The notes: generated from the sequence alone by a model not told the origin. Shown: positions 16,656-26,817, numbered from the stretch's first letter. The stretch: DNA of 64,000 bases from Empedobacter tilapiae (GCF_004785645.1 NZ_SRPE01000011.1:1-64000), one strand, 5' to 3'. A program made the numbers and translations.

Positions 16656-17417
16656 TTACCAATTACCATTCATGTGCGTCAAAATCATAGGACCTTCTGA
16701 AGTAACCAAAACAGTATGTTCGTGTTGTGCAAAAACACCAGGAGCATTTCCTATCATTGTCCAACCATCAGCTTGTTCAATTGCTTCATAAGAATTTTCT
16801 GAGATAAAAGTTTCCAACGCAATCACAGAATTTTTACGGAATCGACGTTTATCATCTGGATCTCTGAAGTTCATCAAATCTAACGGTTCTTCATGTAAAG
16901 AACGACCAACTCCATGTCCTGTTAAGTTTTCGATCACATGATAATGATGTTTTTTTGCTTCTTTTTCTATAATTCCACCAATATCAGCAATTTTAACACC
17001 AGATTTTACAGCTCCAATAGCTTTTTGTAAAGCAGAAATAGATGCATCAACAATTTTTTGATACCCATTTGCATCTTCTCCAACAACAATAGACCCCCCA
17101 TTGTCTGCCCAAAAACCTCCTAATTCTCCAGAAACATCAATATTAATCACATCCCCGTCTTTCAAAATTTTATCGGTTCTTGGAATTCCGTGACAAATTT
17201 CTTCATTCACGCTTAAGCAAGTATAACCAGGAAATTGATATGTTTCGAAAGGAGCCGATTTGCAACCAAATTTGTGCATAATCTTCGCACCAAAATCGTC
17301 CAATTCTTTTGTTGACATTCCAGGTCTTACATAATCTTTCATCTCTTTAAGAGTAACGGCCACAGCTTCGCTGACTTTTTTCATTCCGATTAACTCTTCT
17401 TCTGTCTCTATAATCAT
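16656..17417 (-). CDS. map: Methionine aminopeptidase type I
   Basis: 253 residues, normal length for bacterial MetAP-I. The five metal ligands of the pita-bread fold are present: D94 (NIDVSGE), D105 (FWADNGG), H168 (LTGHGVGR), E202 (ALETF) and E233 (QHEHTVL), plus the catalytic H76 (EEICHGIP). It removes the initiator Met from nascent proteins in the cytosol. It is followed by a 99-residue unknown gene in the same unit. It is not next to ribosomal genes here. Confidence 0.93.
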   Translation of the reverse strand: MIIETEEELIGMKKVSEAVAVTLKEMKDYVRPGMSTKELDDFGAKIMHKFGCKSAPFETYQFPGYTCLSVNEEICHGIPRTDKILKDGDVINIDVSGELGGFWADNGGSIVVGEDANGYQKIVDASISALQKAIGAVKSGVKIADIGGIIEKEAKKHHYHVIENLTGHGVGRSLHEEPLDLMNFRDPDDKRRFRKNSVIALETFISENSYEAIEQADGWTMIGNAPGVFAQHEHTVLVTSEGPMILTHMNGNW

Positions 17418-17581
17418 CGCTTAAATTCTTTTGATTTCAAAAAATTGAAATCGTGTACAAAAGTACAACATCTTTAAATAGATTTTTAAATCCTAAGGCT
17501 GTATTTTGAAATGATTCTAAAAGTATGATAACAAATACCGAAAAACTAAATGATTTGCATCTGAGAGTTGTGAATGGTTAC

Positions 17582-18898
17582 TTATAAATTTTCAAAAAAT
17601 TCTAAAAAAAGATAATATTTACCTTTTGGAAGTGATTCTCCTTCCATTATTAATTCACGAGATTGGATATTATAACTTAAAACATTATTCACTATACGTG
17701 TACTTTCTTGATGAATTAATCGTGCATTAATTATCTTTGGATTAGATGATAAATCAATATCTTTTGGAATAATAAAACGATTAATAGAATTATCAAGTAT
17801 TACTTCAATCGTAGCTTCTTTAATTGAAGCTCCATTAATCCATTTTTTTTCAGTATCCTGAACTTGATTAGAATAATTTAGCTTGTTATTTCTTAACTCA
17901 CTTACATTTTTCCATTCTAATTGGGTATAAGAAGCTCCTGTAGGTATTTCTCCTACACTAAGAACTTGTCCTTTTGTTCCTATTGTACGAGGAAACATAT
18001 AACTATCTGTATTCACTTCGTTTCCAGAAGCTCCATTTGTATTAAAATTAAACTTAATTCCTCTTGCTCCATCCAAAATGATTTCAGATTTAAAATGATT
18101 ACCTGTGAGTATTGGAGAACTTGATGCAATTGAATATAATGTTATTTCTTTACTTGATGGATTAAGACTTATATTAAGTAAAGACCTCAGTGCTCCCATT
18201 ACATCATTATTAGCTCCTATACTCAAACGATTATTTAATATATTTACAGATGAATTTAAAATAGAACTACGACCGCTTCTCAGATTAATATTACTTGTGC
18301 TCATATCAATAGTTGAACCCAATCCAGCGGTTTGAGTATTTTTATTATACAAACTTATTAATTGAGTTCCTGTTGAAAAACCTGAAGTTTCAATCCCTAC
18401 ATTTTGTGCTGATTGACTAAATGCAGCTTTGAAATCTCCTTTAACTTCAAATTTCTTTGAAGATTCTAAATCATTAGATTTAAATCCTATAGCAACATTT
18501 CCTTCTTGATAAATGGAATTTAAATTTGAAATAGCAGGTATTTGAGTTCCTTGTATATTCCATGGTTCTTCTAAGTTATTACTTAATCTAACCCACTCTC
18601 CTGTATTGTCAGTCTTTTTTGACCAATAATAATATCCAGGTGAAACTGCATTTCTTCCTAAACCATTATTAGATAAATTGAAAATCAGCAATGAATTTTC
18701 AGGATTATTAATAGGTGATGGTAAATTAGTAGCTAATAAATTAACCCTAGGAATTAGAACTCCTGTATTTTGACTAGAAATATCTAAAGAAGAAGAAATA
18801 TTTGGAGATTCAGTCCCTATTCCCACTTGAGCTTTAACATTATTAAATGAACAAATTACACAAATAGCAATTACATTTCTGGCATATAAATTCATCAT
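17582..18898 (-). CDS. Secreted repetitive surface or fibre-like protein
   Basis: About 438 residues from the ATG at 18898, which opens a signal peptide ending near NVKAQ. The mature N-terminus QVGIGTESPNISSSLDI is a common start of Bacteroidota cell-surface or phage-tail-fibre-like proteins, with YYYWSKKTDNTGEWVRL next. The middle (about 160-330) is Ser/Asn-rich with many short hydrophobic turns, fitting a beta-helix or beta-prism. No C-terminal sorting signal is obvious. A role in the envelope or adhesion is only inferred. Confidence 0.65.
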   Translation of the reverse strand: MMNLYARNVIAICVICSFNNVKAQVGIGTESPNISSSLDISSQNTGVLIPRVNLLATNLPSPINNPENSLLIFNLSNNGLGRNAVSPGYYYWSKKTDNTGEWVRLSNNLEEPWNIQGTQIPAISNLNSIYQEGNVAIGFKSNDLESSKKFEVKGDFKAAFSQSAQNVGIETSGFSTGTQLISLYNKNTQTAGLGSTIDMSTSNINLRSGRSSILNSSVNILNNRLSIGANNDVMGALRSLLNISLNPSSKEITLYSIASSSPILTGNHFKSEIILDGARGIKFNFNTNGASGNEVNTDSYMFPRTIGTKGQVLSVGEIPTGASYTQLEWKNVSELRNNKLNYSNQVQDTEKKWINGASIKEATIEVILDNSINRFIIPKDIDLSSNPKIINARLIHQESTRIVNNVLSYNIQSRELIMEGESLPKGKYYLFLEFFENL

Positions 18899-18985
18899 AA
18901 TAAGGAGCTTATAAATTAACAAAAATAAGATTATAGTTTATTTCTTCTTTAATTTTTTATAAATAATCTTTAATTAAACTAAAAG

Positions 18986-19282
18986 TTAATCTGCATCATA
19001 TATTAATACTCGTTTTGCTAATTTATTTGGACCATTCAAAAACTCGATATGTTGTGGATGTTTTTGATATGTTTCAAATTGATCCATTGTTTCGAAAGCT
19101 GCAAACAAAGAAAACGTATACGAAGCGTCTATAACATCTCTTTCTATATTTGCTGGTGTTCCAACATGAAAAAATGCTGAAGGAGCAATTGGTTCTAAAT
19201 CTTTCAAAGCTTGGTGAAAAGTATGTACTTCAGCTTCTGTAGCGTCGTCTTTTAACCAAAATAATACGTGGTGTGCTAACAT
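18986..19282 (-). CDS. Dabb (stress-responsive alpha-beta barrel) domain protein
   Basis: 98 residues. Starts MLAHHVLFWLKDD and ends YQKHPQHIEFLN, the two conserved ends of the Dabb fold (ferredoxin-like dimeric barrel). Members act as small enzymes or stress proteins of unknown substrate. It lies 11 nt downstream of the RNA helicase gene, on the same strand. Confidence 0.85.
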   Translation of the reverse strand: MLAHHVLFWLKDDATEAEVHTFHQALKDLEPIAPSAFFHVGTPANIERDVIDASYTFSLFAAFETMDQFETYQKHPQHIEFLNGPNKLAKRVLIYDAD

Positions 19283-19293
19283 AAAATTCTATT

Positions 19294-20601
19294 TTAGTAT
19301 GCAATTTGCATTTTTACTTTCTTATTTTTTACTTTTTGACCGTTCAATTTTTTCAATAAATCTGGAACTTTTTTACGGTTAATCGCAACATACGAAGTGG
19401 TATCTTTTACTTCAATAATTCCGACATCGTTTTTTTCTAAATCTCCTTTTTTGAACAAAAATCCAACAATATCAACTTTGTTTACTTTGTCTTTTTTTCC
19501 TGCAGAAATATAAATCGTTTGGTAAGGTGTACGTTCTGGAATTTTATATGTTCCACCTAAATTTTCGATCGGTAAATTTTCATTTACAAATGGAAAATGT
19601 TCTTCATTACTGATAATTAAATACACAAAACCTTTCGCGTTCATACGTGCTGTACGACCATTACGGTGAATAAAAGCAGCTTCTTTTGCAGGTAATTGAT
19701 AATGAATAATCGAATCTACTTCTGGAATATCCAAACCACGCGCAGCCAAATCTGTTGTAATTAAAACTCGAACCGAATCATTTCTGAATTTCAGTAACGC
19801 ACGTTCACGTTCGTCTTGTTCCATTCCTCCATGAAAACTTTCGCGCGCAATTCCTTTTTCATGCAACAAATTACTTATACGGTCAACAGCATCGCGGTGA
19901 TTACAGAAAATCAACATACGTTTGCTTCCAATTTTACAAATCAAATTGAATAATGTATCCAATTTTTCTTCTGAAATGGTATTCACCACTTTCATATGTA
20001 AATCTGGTTTTACCTCGATTTGTTTTAGATAACTCACAATTTTTTCATCATTCAAACCTACAAATTCTGGAATGTTTTCCATTTCTGTAGCAGAAGTCAA
20101 AATACGTTGTTTCAAGCCAGAAAGTTGCTCAACAATAAAACTCATGTCTTCTTGAAAACCTAATTCTAACGCTTTATCAAACTCGTCTAAAATTAAAGTC
20201 TGAACAGTTGAAGGATCAAAATTTTCGTTACGTAAATGATACGCAATACGTCCTGGAGTCCCTATTAATACAGCCGGAGCTTCTAACAAAGTATTTTGCT
20301 CAACTTTTGTATTGTGTCCACCATAACAACACGTTACTTTATAATCAGATTTCATCGATTTGAAAACTGATTCGATTTGTAAAGCTAATTCACGAGCAGG
20401 AACTAAAATTAAGGTTTGAACACCTTTTACATCTGGATTTAAATCTCTTAAAGTCGGAAATAAAAACGCCAATGTTTTACCAGAACCTGTTGGTGATAAT
20501 AGAATTAAATCTCGTTGATTTTCGGACATTTTGAATGCTGAACGTTGCATTGCATTCATATCTTTAATGCCCAAATTTTTATAAAGTAAATCGATCTGCA
20601 T
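19294..20601 (-). CDS. DEAD-box-like RNA helicase with DbpA-type C-terminal domain
   Basis: 435 residues. Order of motifs: Walker A SPTGSGKT (GSGKT 39-43), Ia PARELALQ, Ib GTPGR, motif II DEFD at 139-142 (in place of DEAD), III TSAT (169-172), then ARGLD and HRNGRTAR in the second RecA domain. The last 75 residues (YISAGKKDKVNKVDIVGFLF...) resemble the DbpA RNA-binding domain that targets such helicases to 23S rRNA. Expected role: ATP-dependent RNA remodelling, perhaps in large-subunit assembly. The ATG at 20601 gives a normal start. Confidence 0.85.
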   Translation of the reverse strand: MQIDLLYKNLGIKDMNAMQRSAFKMSENQRDLILLSPTGSGKTLAFLFPTLRDLNPDVKGVQTLILVPARELALQIESVFKSMKSDYKVTCCYGGHNTKVEQNTLLEAPAVLIGTPGRIAYHLRNENFDPSTVQTLILDEFDKALELGFQEDMSFIVEQLSGLKQRILTSATEMENIPEFVGLNDEKIVSYLKQIEVKPDLHMKVVNTISEEKLDTLFNLICKIGSKRMLIFCNHRDAVDRISNLLHEKGIARESFHGGMEQDERERALLKFRNDSVRVLITTDLAARGLDIPEVDSIIHYQLPAKEAAFIHRNGRTARMNAKGFVYLIISNEEHFPFVNENLPIENLGGTYKIPERTPYQTIYISAGKKDKVNKVDIVGFLFKKGDLEKNDVGIIEVKDTTSYVAINRKKVPDLLKKLNGQKVKNKKVKMQIAY

Positions 20602-20628
20602 GCTGCAAAAATAGTCTATTCTTTCGAA

Positions 20629-21162
20629 TTAATCATTTTTTGACGTTGTAGAAATCTTATAATCTTCTATAAATTCATCAAAAAGATTCATAACTTCAAA
20701 GTGATTTTTATCTAATGTATTTGCATCAAACGAAACAACAGCACCATACATTTTATTCCAAAATCTCATGCGTGCTTGTAAGATTTTTTGTGTTTCGTTA
20801 TTTATAAACTTATCTGCATCAACAACTTTTATATTAATGACACGTTGACGAGGTAATTTCAGCTCTTCAATTTCCAAAATTTTTCCCCATTCAATATAAT
20901 TCAATTCATCAGAAGGTTTGTAAACGATTCCTTTTTTATCAATCAATAAAATCAATTGTTTTTTCATCAACTTTTTGATTGAAATTATGATAAATAGTAA
21001 ACTTGGAACAAATAAAATTCCACTTAAAACTTTTGCAGTTTGCGGAGAATTAACTTGATTGGCGTTTAAAAATAAATAAATTGAACAAGCAAAAAATAAA
21101 AGACTACCGAATAATAATCCCCAATTGCTTGTTTGTTTTGCATAAACTTTAACTGAATTCAA
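20629..21162 (-). CDS. Membrane protein with PH-like domain (STM3941-like)
   Basis: 177 residues. Two transmembrane helices near the start (about 14-33 and 45-62) are followed by a cytosolic PH-like beta domain (IDKKGIVYKPSD, YIEWGKILEIEE). This matches the STM3941-type family of small membrane proteins of unknown function. It is single and precedes the helicase gene by 27 nt on the same strand. Confidence 0.65.
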   Translation of the reverse strand: MNSVKVYAKQTSNWGLLFGSLLFFACSIYLFLNANQVNSPQTAKVLSGILFVPSLLFIIISIKKLMKKQLILLIDKKGIVYKPSDELNYIEWGKILEIEELKLPRQRVINIKVVDADKFINNETQKILQARMRFWNKMYGAVVSFDANTLDKNHFEVMNLFDEFIEDYKISTTSKND

Positions 21163-21212
21163 TTGATTTTGTTTTTACAAAAATATAGATTTTAATCCTA
21201 ATTAAAGGTTAT

Positions 21213-21245
21213 AAAAAAGAGCCTCAAAAACTGAGACTCTTTTTA
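21213..21245 (-). terminator. Terminator after acyl-CoA synthetase 1
   Basis: On the minus strand, stem AAAGAGTCTCA/TGAGGCTCTTTT with one mismatch and a 5-nt loop, then a T-run. It lies immediately past the stop at 21247. Confidence 0.75.
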
Positions 21246-21246
21246 A

Positions 21247-23010
21247 TTATCCAAAAATTTCTTGATATTGTTTTTTATATTTTTCTAAATTAATTTTTCG
21301 TTTAAACTTTAGTGTTGGTGTCAATTCACCACCTTCTACAGTCATTTCATTTGGAATAATTGCAATCTTTTTGATTTGCTCCCAATGTCCAAAATTAGTA
21401 TTCAGTTGATTGATTTCTTCTTCTAATTTCTTTTTGACAACATCATTTTTCTGAAAATCATCATGAGAAAAATTTACAATTTCTGGAGCATTTGACTCCG
21501 CCCATTTTTTGAGATTTGTATAACTCGGAACCACGAAAGCACCAGGAAACTTCTCACCTTCTCCAACAACCATCAATTGCTCGATGAATGGCGATTCTAC
21601 CATTTTCATTTCTATTTGTTGCGGAACAATATATTTTCCTCCCGAAGTTTTGTACATTTCTTTTTTACGGTCAACAATTTTCAAGAATTTATTGTCAACC
21701 CATTCTCCAATATCCCCAGTATATAGCCAACCATCTCTAATTTCTTCAGCAGTTTTTTTTGGCAAATTATGATAACCCATCATCACAATATCACCTTTTA
21801 CTAAAATTTCGCCATCATCGGCCAATTTTACTTCAACACCTTTCAGCGGAGGTCCAACAGTTCCAATCTTTTTCCCTCGACGAAAACAATTCACCGCAAT
21901 TACTGGCGAAGCTTCTGTCAATCCATAACCTTCATAAATTGGAATTTCGGCGGCTAAAAATACCCGAACAATTCGTTGTTGAATTGCTGCACTTCCCGTT
22001 ACAATGGCTTTTAATTCGCCTCCAAGACCATCATACCATTTGTGTAAAACTAATTTTCGAGCAATTGCTAATTTCAAATTATAAATTGCAGAACGCTGAT
22101 TATCTTCTAATACAAACTCATCACCAACTTTTACAGCCCAATCAAAAATAGACTTCTTAAAACCTGATAATTGTGCTCCCGTTTGCATGATTTTTTCGTA
22201 CACTTTTTCAATCACACGAGGAACTGCCGTAATCATATGCGGTTTGATTTCTTTTAAATTATCGCCAATCTTCTCCATCGATTCTGCAAAATATATCGAA
22301 ATTCCCATGTATACATACAAATACTGAATCGTTCGTTCATATGCATGACAAGCTGGAAGAAAGGTCAAAGCACGATCGTAAGGATTAAGCGGTGTTGAAT
22401 ATTCGCAAGCAATAACATCTGCAATAATGTTTTTATGCGACAACATCACACCTTTCGGATTTCCTGTTGTTCCTGACGTATAGATTAAGAAAGCTAAATC
22501 TTCGTGCTTTACATTTGTGGCACGTTTATCTATTTCTTCTTGTTGAATTGTTTTTCCTTTTTCGATCAAAACATTCCAACTTTCTGTATTTTCAAATTCA
22601 TCAATCGAGTATAATTGCTCTAACGAAGGCAACTTTGTTTTGAGTTGATTGATTCGCGTGTACAAATCGAGGTTACTTGTAAAACACAATTTTATAGCAG
22701 AATCGCTAAAAATATATTCGTAATCGTTGTCAGAAATATTCGGATAAATCGCTACCACAACAGCTCCGATTTGTTGTATCGCATAATCTATCATATTCCA
22801 TTCGACACGATTTTCTGAGATTAATCCCACTTTTTCACCTGGTTGAACTCCACAAGCGATTAATCCTTTTGAGATTGCATCAACATGATCTAAAAAAGTT
22901 GTGGTTTTCATTGGTTTCCATTCTCCATTTTGTTTGGATACAAACATGGATAAATTAGGAAACTTATCCAGCTGACGTTTTGGTAAATCAAAAATTCTGG
23001 TTGCTTCCAT
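21247..23010 (-). CDS. Long-chain acyl-CoA synthetase (AMP-forming), paralog 1
   Basis: 587 residues from ATG 23010 (MEATRIFDLPKRQ), chosen because both paralogs align from this point; the frame is open further upstream. Carries the AMP-binding P-loop YTSGTTGNPKGVMLSH, the GYGLTEASP motif, and the YTGDIGEW and DRKKEMYKTSGGKY blocks of the adenylate-forming superfamily. It would activate fatty acids to acyl-CoA for beta-oxidation or membrane lipids. It is followed by its own terminator and preceded by that of paralog 2, so the three tandem copies are separately terminated. Confidence 0.88.
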   Translation of the reverse strand: MEATRIFDLPKRQLDKFPNLSMFVSKQNGEWKPMKTTTFLDHVDAISKGLIACGVQPGEKVGLISENRVEWNMIDYAIQQIGAVVVAIYPNISDNDYEYIFSDSAIKLCFTSNLDLYTRINQLKTKLPSLEQLYSIDEFENTESWNVLIEKGKTIQQEEIDKRATNVKHEDLAFLIYTSGTTGNPKGVMLSHKNIIADVIACEYSTPLNPYDRALTFLPACHAYERTIQYLYVYMGISIYFAESMEKIGDNLKEIKPHMITAVPRVIEKVYEKIMQTGAQLSGFKKSIFDWAVKVGDEFVLEDNQRSAIYNLKLAIARKLVLHKWYDGLGGELKAIVTGSAAIQQRIVRVFLAAEIPIYEGYGLTEASPVIAVNCFRRGKKIGTVGPPLKGVEVKLADDGEILVKGDIVMMGYHNLPKKTAEEIRDGWLYTGDIGEWVDNKFLKIVDRKKEMYKTSGGKYIVPQQIEMKMVESPFIEQLMVVGEGEKFPGAFVVPSYTNLKKWAESNAPEIVNFSHDDFQKNDVVKKKLEEEINQLNTNFGHWEQIKKIAIIPNEMTVEGGELTPTLKFKRKINLEKYKKQYQEIFG

Positions 23011-23105
23011 AGCGCACTTATAGTTTTGTAATTTTGAAAAGAATTTGTCGAAAATAGCGTAAAATGATGAGTTTTTCAAAAATTTATTTCATCAAATCAA
23101 TAAAA

Positions 23106-23147
23106 ACTAAAATCCCTCAATTCATGATGAGTTGAGGGATTTTTTTA
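23106..23147 (-). terminator. Terminator after acyl-CoA synthetase 2
   Basis: On the minus strand, stem AATCCCTCAA/TTGAGGGATT with an 11-nt loop and flanking A/T runs. Overlaps the stop codon region of the gene at 23145. Confidence 0.75.
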
Positions 23148-24920
23148 TTTATAAATTTCTTCGAATTCTTTCTGATATTTCTTTAGAATAACTTTACGTT
23201 TTAATTTCAAAGTTGGAGTTAATTCTTCACCTTCAATCGTAAATTCGTGCGCTAAAATTGCTGGTTTCTTAATCTGTTCCCAATTTCCAAAAAACTGATT
23301 TGCTTTACGAACTTCTTGATTAATTACTTTATGAACTTCTGTAGATGCTATGAATTCATCACGAGAAAGATTACTAATTTCAGGTGCATTTTCTTTTGCC
23401 CATTCTTTCAGATTTACATAATTCGGAACAATAAAAGCTGAAGCAAATTTTTGCTCATCACCAACAACCATTGCTTGCTCAATAAAATTTGATTCGACAA
23501 GTTTTGTTTCGATTGGTTGAGGAACCACATATTTTCCTCCAGAAATTTTGAACATTTCCTTTTTACGATCAATAATTTTCAAGAAATGACCTTCTCCTTC
23601 TTCCCAAACTCCAATATCACCTGTGTGCAACCATCTATCAATAATGACCTCATCAGTCGCTTTCTGATTTTTATAATAACCCATCATCACATTAGGACCT
23701 TGAACCAAAATTTCGCCATCTTCGGCTAATTTTACTTTGACATCTTTTATTGGCGAACCCACAGTTCCGATACGAACACCTAATTTGTGCGGATTATTTA
23801 CGGTAATTAAAGGCGAAGTTTCCGTCATTCCATATCCTTCAAAAAATGGTAAACCAGCCGCCATAAAAACTCGCGCAATTTTACCTTGCAACGAAGCACT
23901 TCCCGAAATAATATATTTGAAATTACCTCCTAACGCTTCATAAAATTTATTCAAAACTAATTTTCGAGCTAACGCTAATTTCACATTATACACCAAAGAT
24001 CGTTTCTTCGCATCAGGCTCATATTGAGAAGCAATATCAATTGCCCAATCAAAAACTTTTCGCTTTTTTCCTGTTAAAGTACTACCTGTTTTCAGAATTT
24101 TCTCATAAACTTTTTCCATTACACGAGGAACAGCAGTCATGATATGAGGTTTTACTTCATTGATATTATCACCAATTTTTTCAAAACCTTCGGCGAAATA
24201 AACCGTTACACCAATATACAAATAGGTATAGATTACAGTTCTTTCGTATGTATGACAAGGCGGTAAAAAAGTCAAACTTCTTGTTCCTTCTTCTAACACA
24301 ACAATTTCTTTTGCTGCAATAAAATTCGAAACCAAATTATTATGAGACAACATTACACCTTTCGGTTTTCCTGTTGTACCAGAGGTATAAATTAAAGTTG
24401 CTAAATCTGAATTTCTAACAATTGAGCTAAGATTATTTACATATTCGTCTGTAATATCTTTTCCAATTTCTTTTAATTCTGACCAATTTCTAGAATCTGG
24501 AAACTCATTAATCGCAAAAACATATTCTAAACTATAAATTGTTCCAAACATACTATTAATACGTTCATACAAATTTTTTGTACTTACAATACACAATTGT
24601 ATTTCTGCATCATTGAAAATAAATTGATATTCAAAATCTGTAATATTTGGATAAATCGCTACCACAACAGCGCCAATTTGCTGAATTGCAAAATCAATCA
24701 CATGCCATTCATAGCGGCTTTCACATACAAGTCCTACTCGATCGCCAGGTTTAACTCCCAAAGCCAATAAACCTTTAGAAATTTCTCTTGTTTGCGCAAT
24801 AAATTCGGCTGGTCTTGTAAACTTCCATTCGCCATCAATTTTACTTGCAAACATATTATGATTGGGGTAAAGTTCTTGTTGACGATAAGCTAAGTCAAAA
24901 ATTCGTGTAGGATTATTCAT
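23145..24920 (-). CDS. Long-chain acyl-CoA synthetase (AMP-forming), paralog 2
   Basis: 591 residues, start MNNPTRIFDLAYRQQ. Same motif order as its neighbours: YTSGTTGKPKGVMLSH, GYGMTETSP, HTGDIGVWEEG, DRKKEMFKISGGKY. Clearly homologous to the 21247 and 25051 genes over the full length but diverged enough that a recent duplication is unlikely. Acts in fatty-acid activation. Each of the three genes has its own hairpin, so expression could be independent. Confidence 0.88.
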   Translation of the reverse strand: MNNPTRIFDLAYRQQELYPNHNMFASKIDGEWKFTRPAEFIAQTREISKGLLALGVKPGDRVGLVCESRYEWHVIDFAIQQIGAVVVAIYPNITDFEYQFIFNDAEIQLCIVSTKNLYERINSMFGTIYSLEYVFAINEFPDSRNWSELKEIGKDITDEYVNNLSSIVRNSDLATLIYTSGTTGKPKGVMLSHNNLVSNFIAAKEIVVLEEGTRSLTFLPPCHTYERTVIYTYLYIGVTVYFAEGFEKIGDNINEVKPHIMTAVPRVMEKVYEKILKTGSTLTGKKRKVFDWAIDIASQYEPDAKKRSLVYNVKLALARKLVLNKFYEALGGNFKYIISGSASLQGKIARVFMAAGLPFFEGYGMTETSPLITVNNPHKLGVRIGTVGSPIKDVKVKLAEDGEILVQGPNVMMGYYKNQKATDEVIIDRWLHTGDIGVWEEGEGHFLKIIDRKKEMFKISGGKYVVPQPIETKLVESNFIEQAMVVGDEQKFASAFIVPNYVNLKEWAKENAPEISNLSRDEFIASTEVHKVINQEVRKANQFFGNWEQIKKPAILAHEFTIEGEELTPTLKLKRKVILKKYQKEFEEIYK

Positions 24921-24994
24921 CTTCTAAATGCTAAACTTTATAAAAAAGAGTGCAAATTTGGTGTAAAATTTTTATAAATCAGTTTTATTTCAAG

Positions 24995-25026
24995 AAAAAA
25001 GCAAGGTTTTTATTAATCTTGCTTCA
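24995..25026 (-). terminator. Terminator after acyl-CoA synthetase 3
   Basis: On the minus strand, stem AAGCAAG/CTTGCTT with a 13-nt loop, then TTTTTCTTG. Weaker than the other two. It lies 25 nt past the stop at 25051. Confidence 0.55.
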
Positions 25027-25050
25027 TTGTTTTTCAAAAAATTGATGTTT

Positions 25051-26817
25051 TTATTGATAAATTCCGTCAATTTCTTTTTTATATTTTTCTGAAATGATTT
25101 TACGTTTCATTTTCAAAGTTGGTGTTAATTCTCCAGCTTCAATTGTGAATTCATAAGGTAATAAATGAAATTTTTTAATCTTTTCCCAATTTCCAAAATT
25201 GACATTTAATTTATTGATTTCATTTCCTATCAATTCATAAATTTTTGGATGCGTTAAAAACTCTTCACGAGGTAAATTAATTAATGAAGATTCATTTGCT
25301 TTTCCCCAATCAATGCAGTTATCATACGAAGGAATAACCAAAGCAGCAGGGAATTTTCGTCCTTCTCCAACCACCATAATTTGTTCGATATAATTAGATT
25401 CAGAAAGAATTTTCTCAATTTGTTGTGGCACAACATATTTTCCTCCAGAAGTTTTGAACATTTCTTTTTTACGATCGATAATTTTTAAAAATTTATTATC
25501 AACCCATTCGCCAATATCGCCCGTATACAACCAACCATCTCTCAAAACTTCAGCAGTCGCTACAGGATTTTTATAATATCCTTGCATGATATTTTTTCCT
25601 TTTGCTAAGATTTCTCCATCTTCAGCTAATTTAATTTCAATATCAATCAAAGGAATCCCTACAGTTCCGATTTTCATTCCACGTTTGATACAATTTACAG
25701 ATAAACAAGGTCCGGCTTCTGTTAAACCATAACCTTCGTAAATTGGAATTCCGGCAGCTAAATACAATTTCAATAAACGAGTTTGTAAAGTTGCACTTCC
25801 CGAAGCAATTCCTTTTACATTACCACCAAGCGCTGCTTTCCATTTCGAAAAAATTAATTTTCGAGCAATGTTTAATTGAAATTTATACCAAGCAGAAAGC
25901 TTCGATTCGTCTAAATCATACTGTTCTCCTAACGAAATTGCCCAAAAGAATAAAGCTCTTTTAACTCCTGTTAATTGTTCACCAGTCGCCATAATTTTAT
26001 CGTAAACTTTTTCTAAAACACGTGGAACAGCCGAAAAAATATGCGGTTGAACTTCTTTCATATCTTGCCCAATCGAATCCATTGATTGCGCAAAATAAAT
26101 TGGTAAGCCCATTTTAATGTACACATATTGAAAAACGCGTTCATACGCATGACAAGCAGGTAAAAAAGACAACGCTTTATCATACGCTTTTACAGGAAAA
26201 GAATATTCGGAACTATTAACATCAGCCAATAAATTTTCGTGAGAAAGCATCACACCTTTCGGATTTCCAGTTGTTCCAGAAGTATAAATAAGAGTTGCTA
26301 AATCAGTTGGTTTTACATTATCCATATTTGTTTGTAAAACCTCATCAGAAATAGAAATACCTTTCGAAATTAACTCAATCCAATTTGGGGTATGCGGATA
26401 AGTATTAAATGTATAAACTTGTTCAAGATTTGGAATACGATCTTTGATTCCTAATAATCGTTGATATAAAGCATCATTACTCACAAAACAAAGTTTGATT
26501 TCGGCATCATTTAGGATAAATTCGTAATCATTGTCCGAAATATTGGGATAAATTGCCACAACGACAGCTCCAATTTGCTGAATTGCAAAATCTATTAAAT
26601 TCCATTCCAAACGATTTTCGCTAATCAACGCAACTTTATCATTTGGTTGAACACCATTTGCAATCAAACCTTTCGAAATATTATTTACTCGATTGATAAA
26701 ATCTGTTGTCGAAATTCCCTTCCATTCTCCTTTTTCTTTGTAATTAAAAATAGAAATGTTAGGTGTATTTTTTTCTTGAAATCGAGGTAAATCGAATACT
26801 CTTTGTGGTTGTTTCAT
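25051..26817 (-). CDS. Long-chain acyl-CoA synthetase (AMP-forming), paralog 3
   Basis: 588 residues from ATG 26817 (MKQPQRVFDLPRFQ), matching the start of the other two paralogs. Motifs: YTSGTTGNPKGVMLSH, GYGLTEAGP, YTGDIGEW, DRKKEMFKTSGGKY. First of three tandem fadD-like genes on the minus strand. The three together suggest either different chain-length or substrate preference. Which one serves the bulk of fatty acids cannot be seen from the sequence. Confidence 0.88.
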   Translation of the reverse strand: MKQPQRVFDLPRFQEKNTPNISIFNYKEKGEWKGISTTDFINRVNNISKGLIANGVQPNDKVALISENRLEWNLIDFAIQQIGAVVVAIYPNISDNDYEFILNDAEIKLCFVSNDALYQRLLGIKDRIPNLEQVYTFNTYPHTPNWIELISKGISISDEVLQTNMDNVKPTDLATLIYTSGTTGNPKGVMLSHENLLADVNSSEYSFPVKAYDKALSFLPACHAYERVFQYVYIKMGLPIYFAQSMDSIGQDMKEVQPHIFSAVPRVLEKVYDKIMATGEQLTGVKRALFFWAISLGEQYDLDESKLSAWYKFQLNIARKLIFSKWKAALGGNVKGIASGSATLQTRLLKLYLAAGIPIYEGYGLTEAGPCLSVNCIKRGMKIGTVGIPLIDIEIKLAEDGEILAKGKNIMQGYYKNPVATAEVLRDGWLYTGDIGEWVDNKFLKIIDRKKEMFKTSGGKYVVPQQIEKILSESNYIEQIMVVGEGRKFPAALVIPSYDNCIDWGKANESSLINLPREEFLTHPKIYELIGNEINKLNVNFGNWEKIKKFHLLPYEFTIEAGELTPTLKMKRKIISEKYKKEIDGIYQ

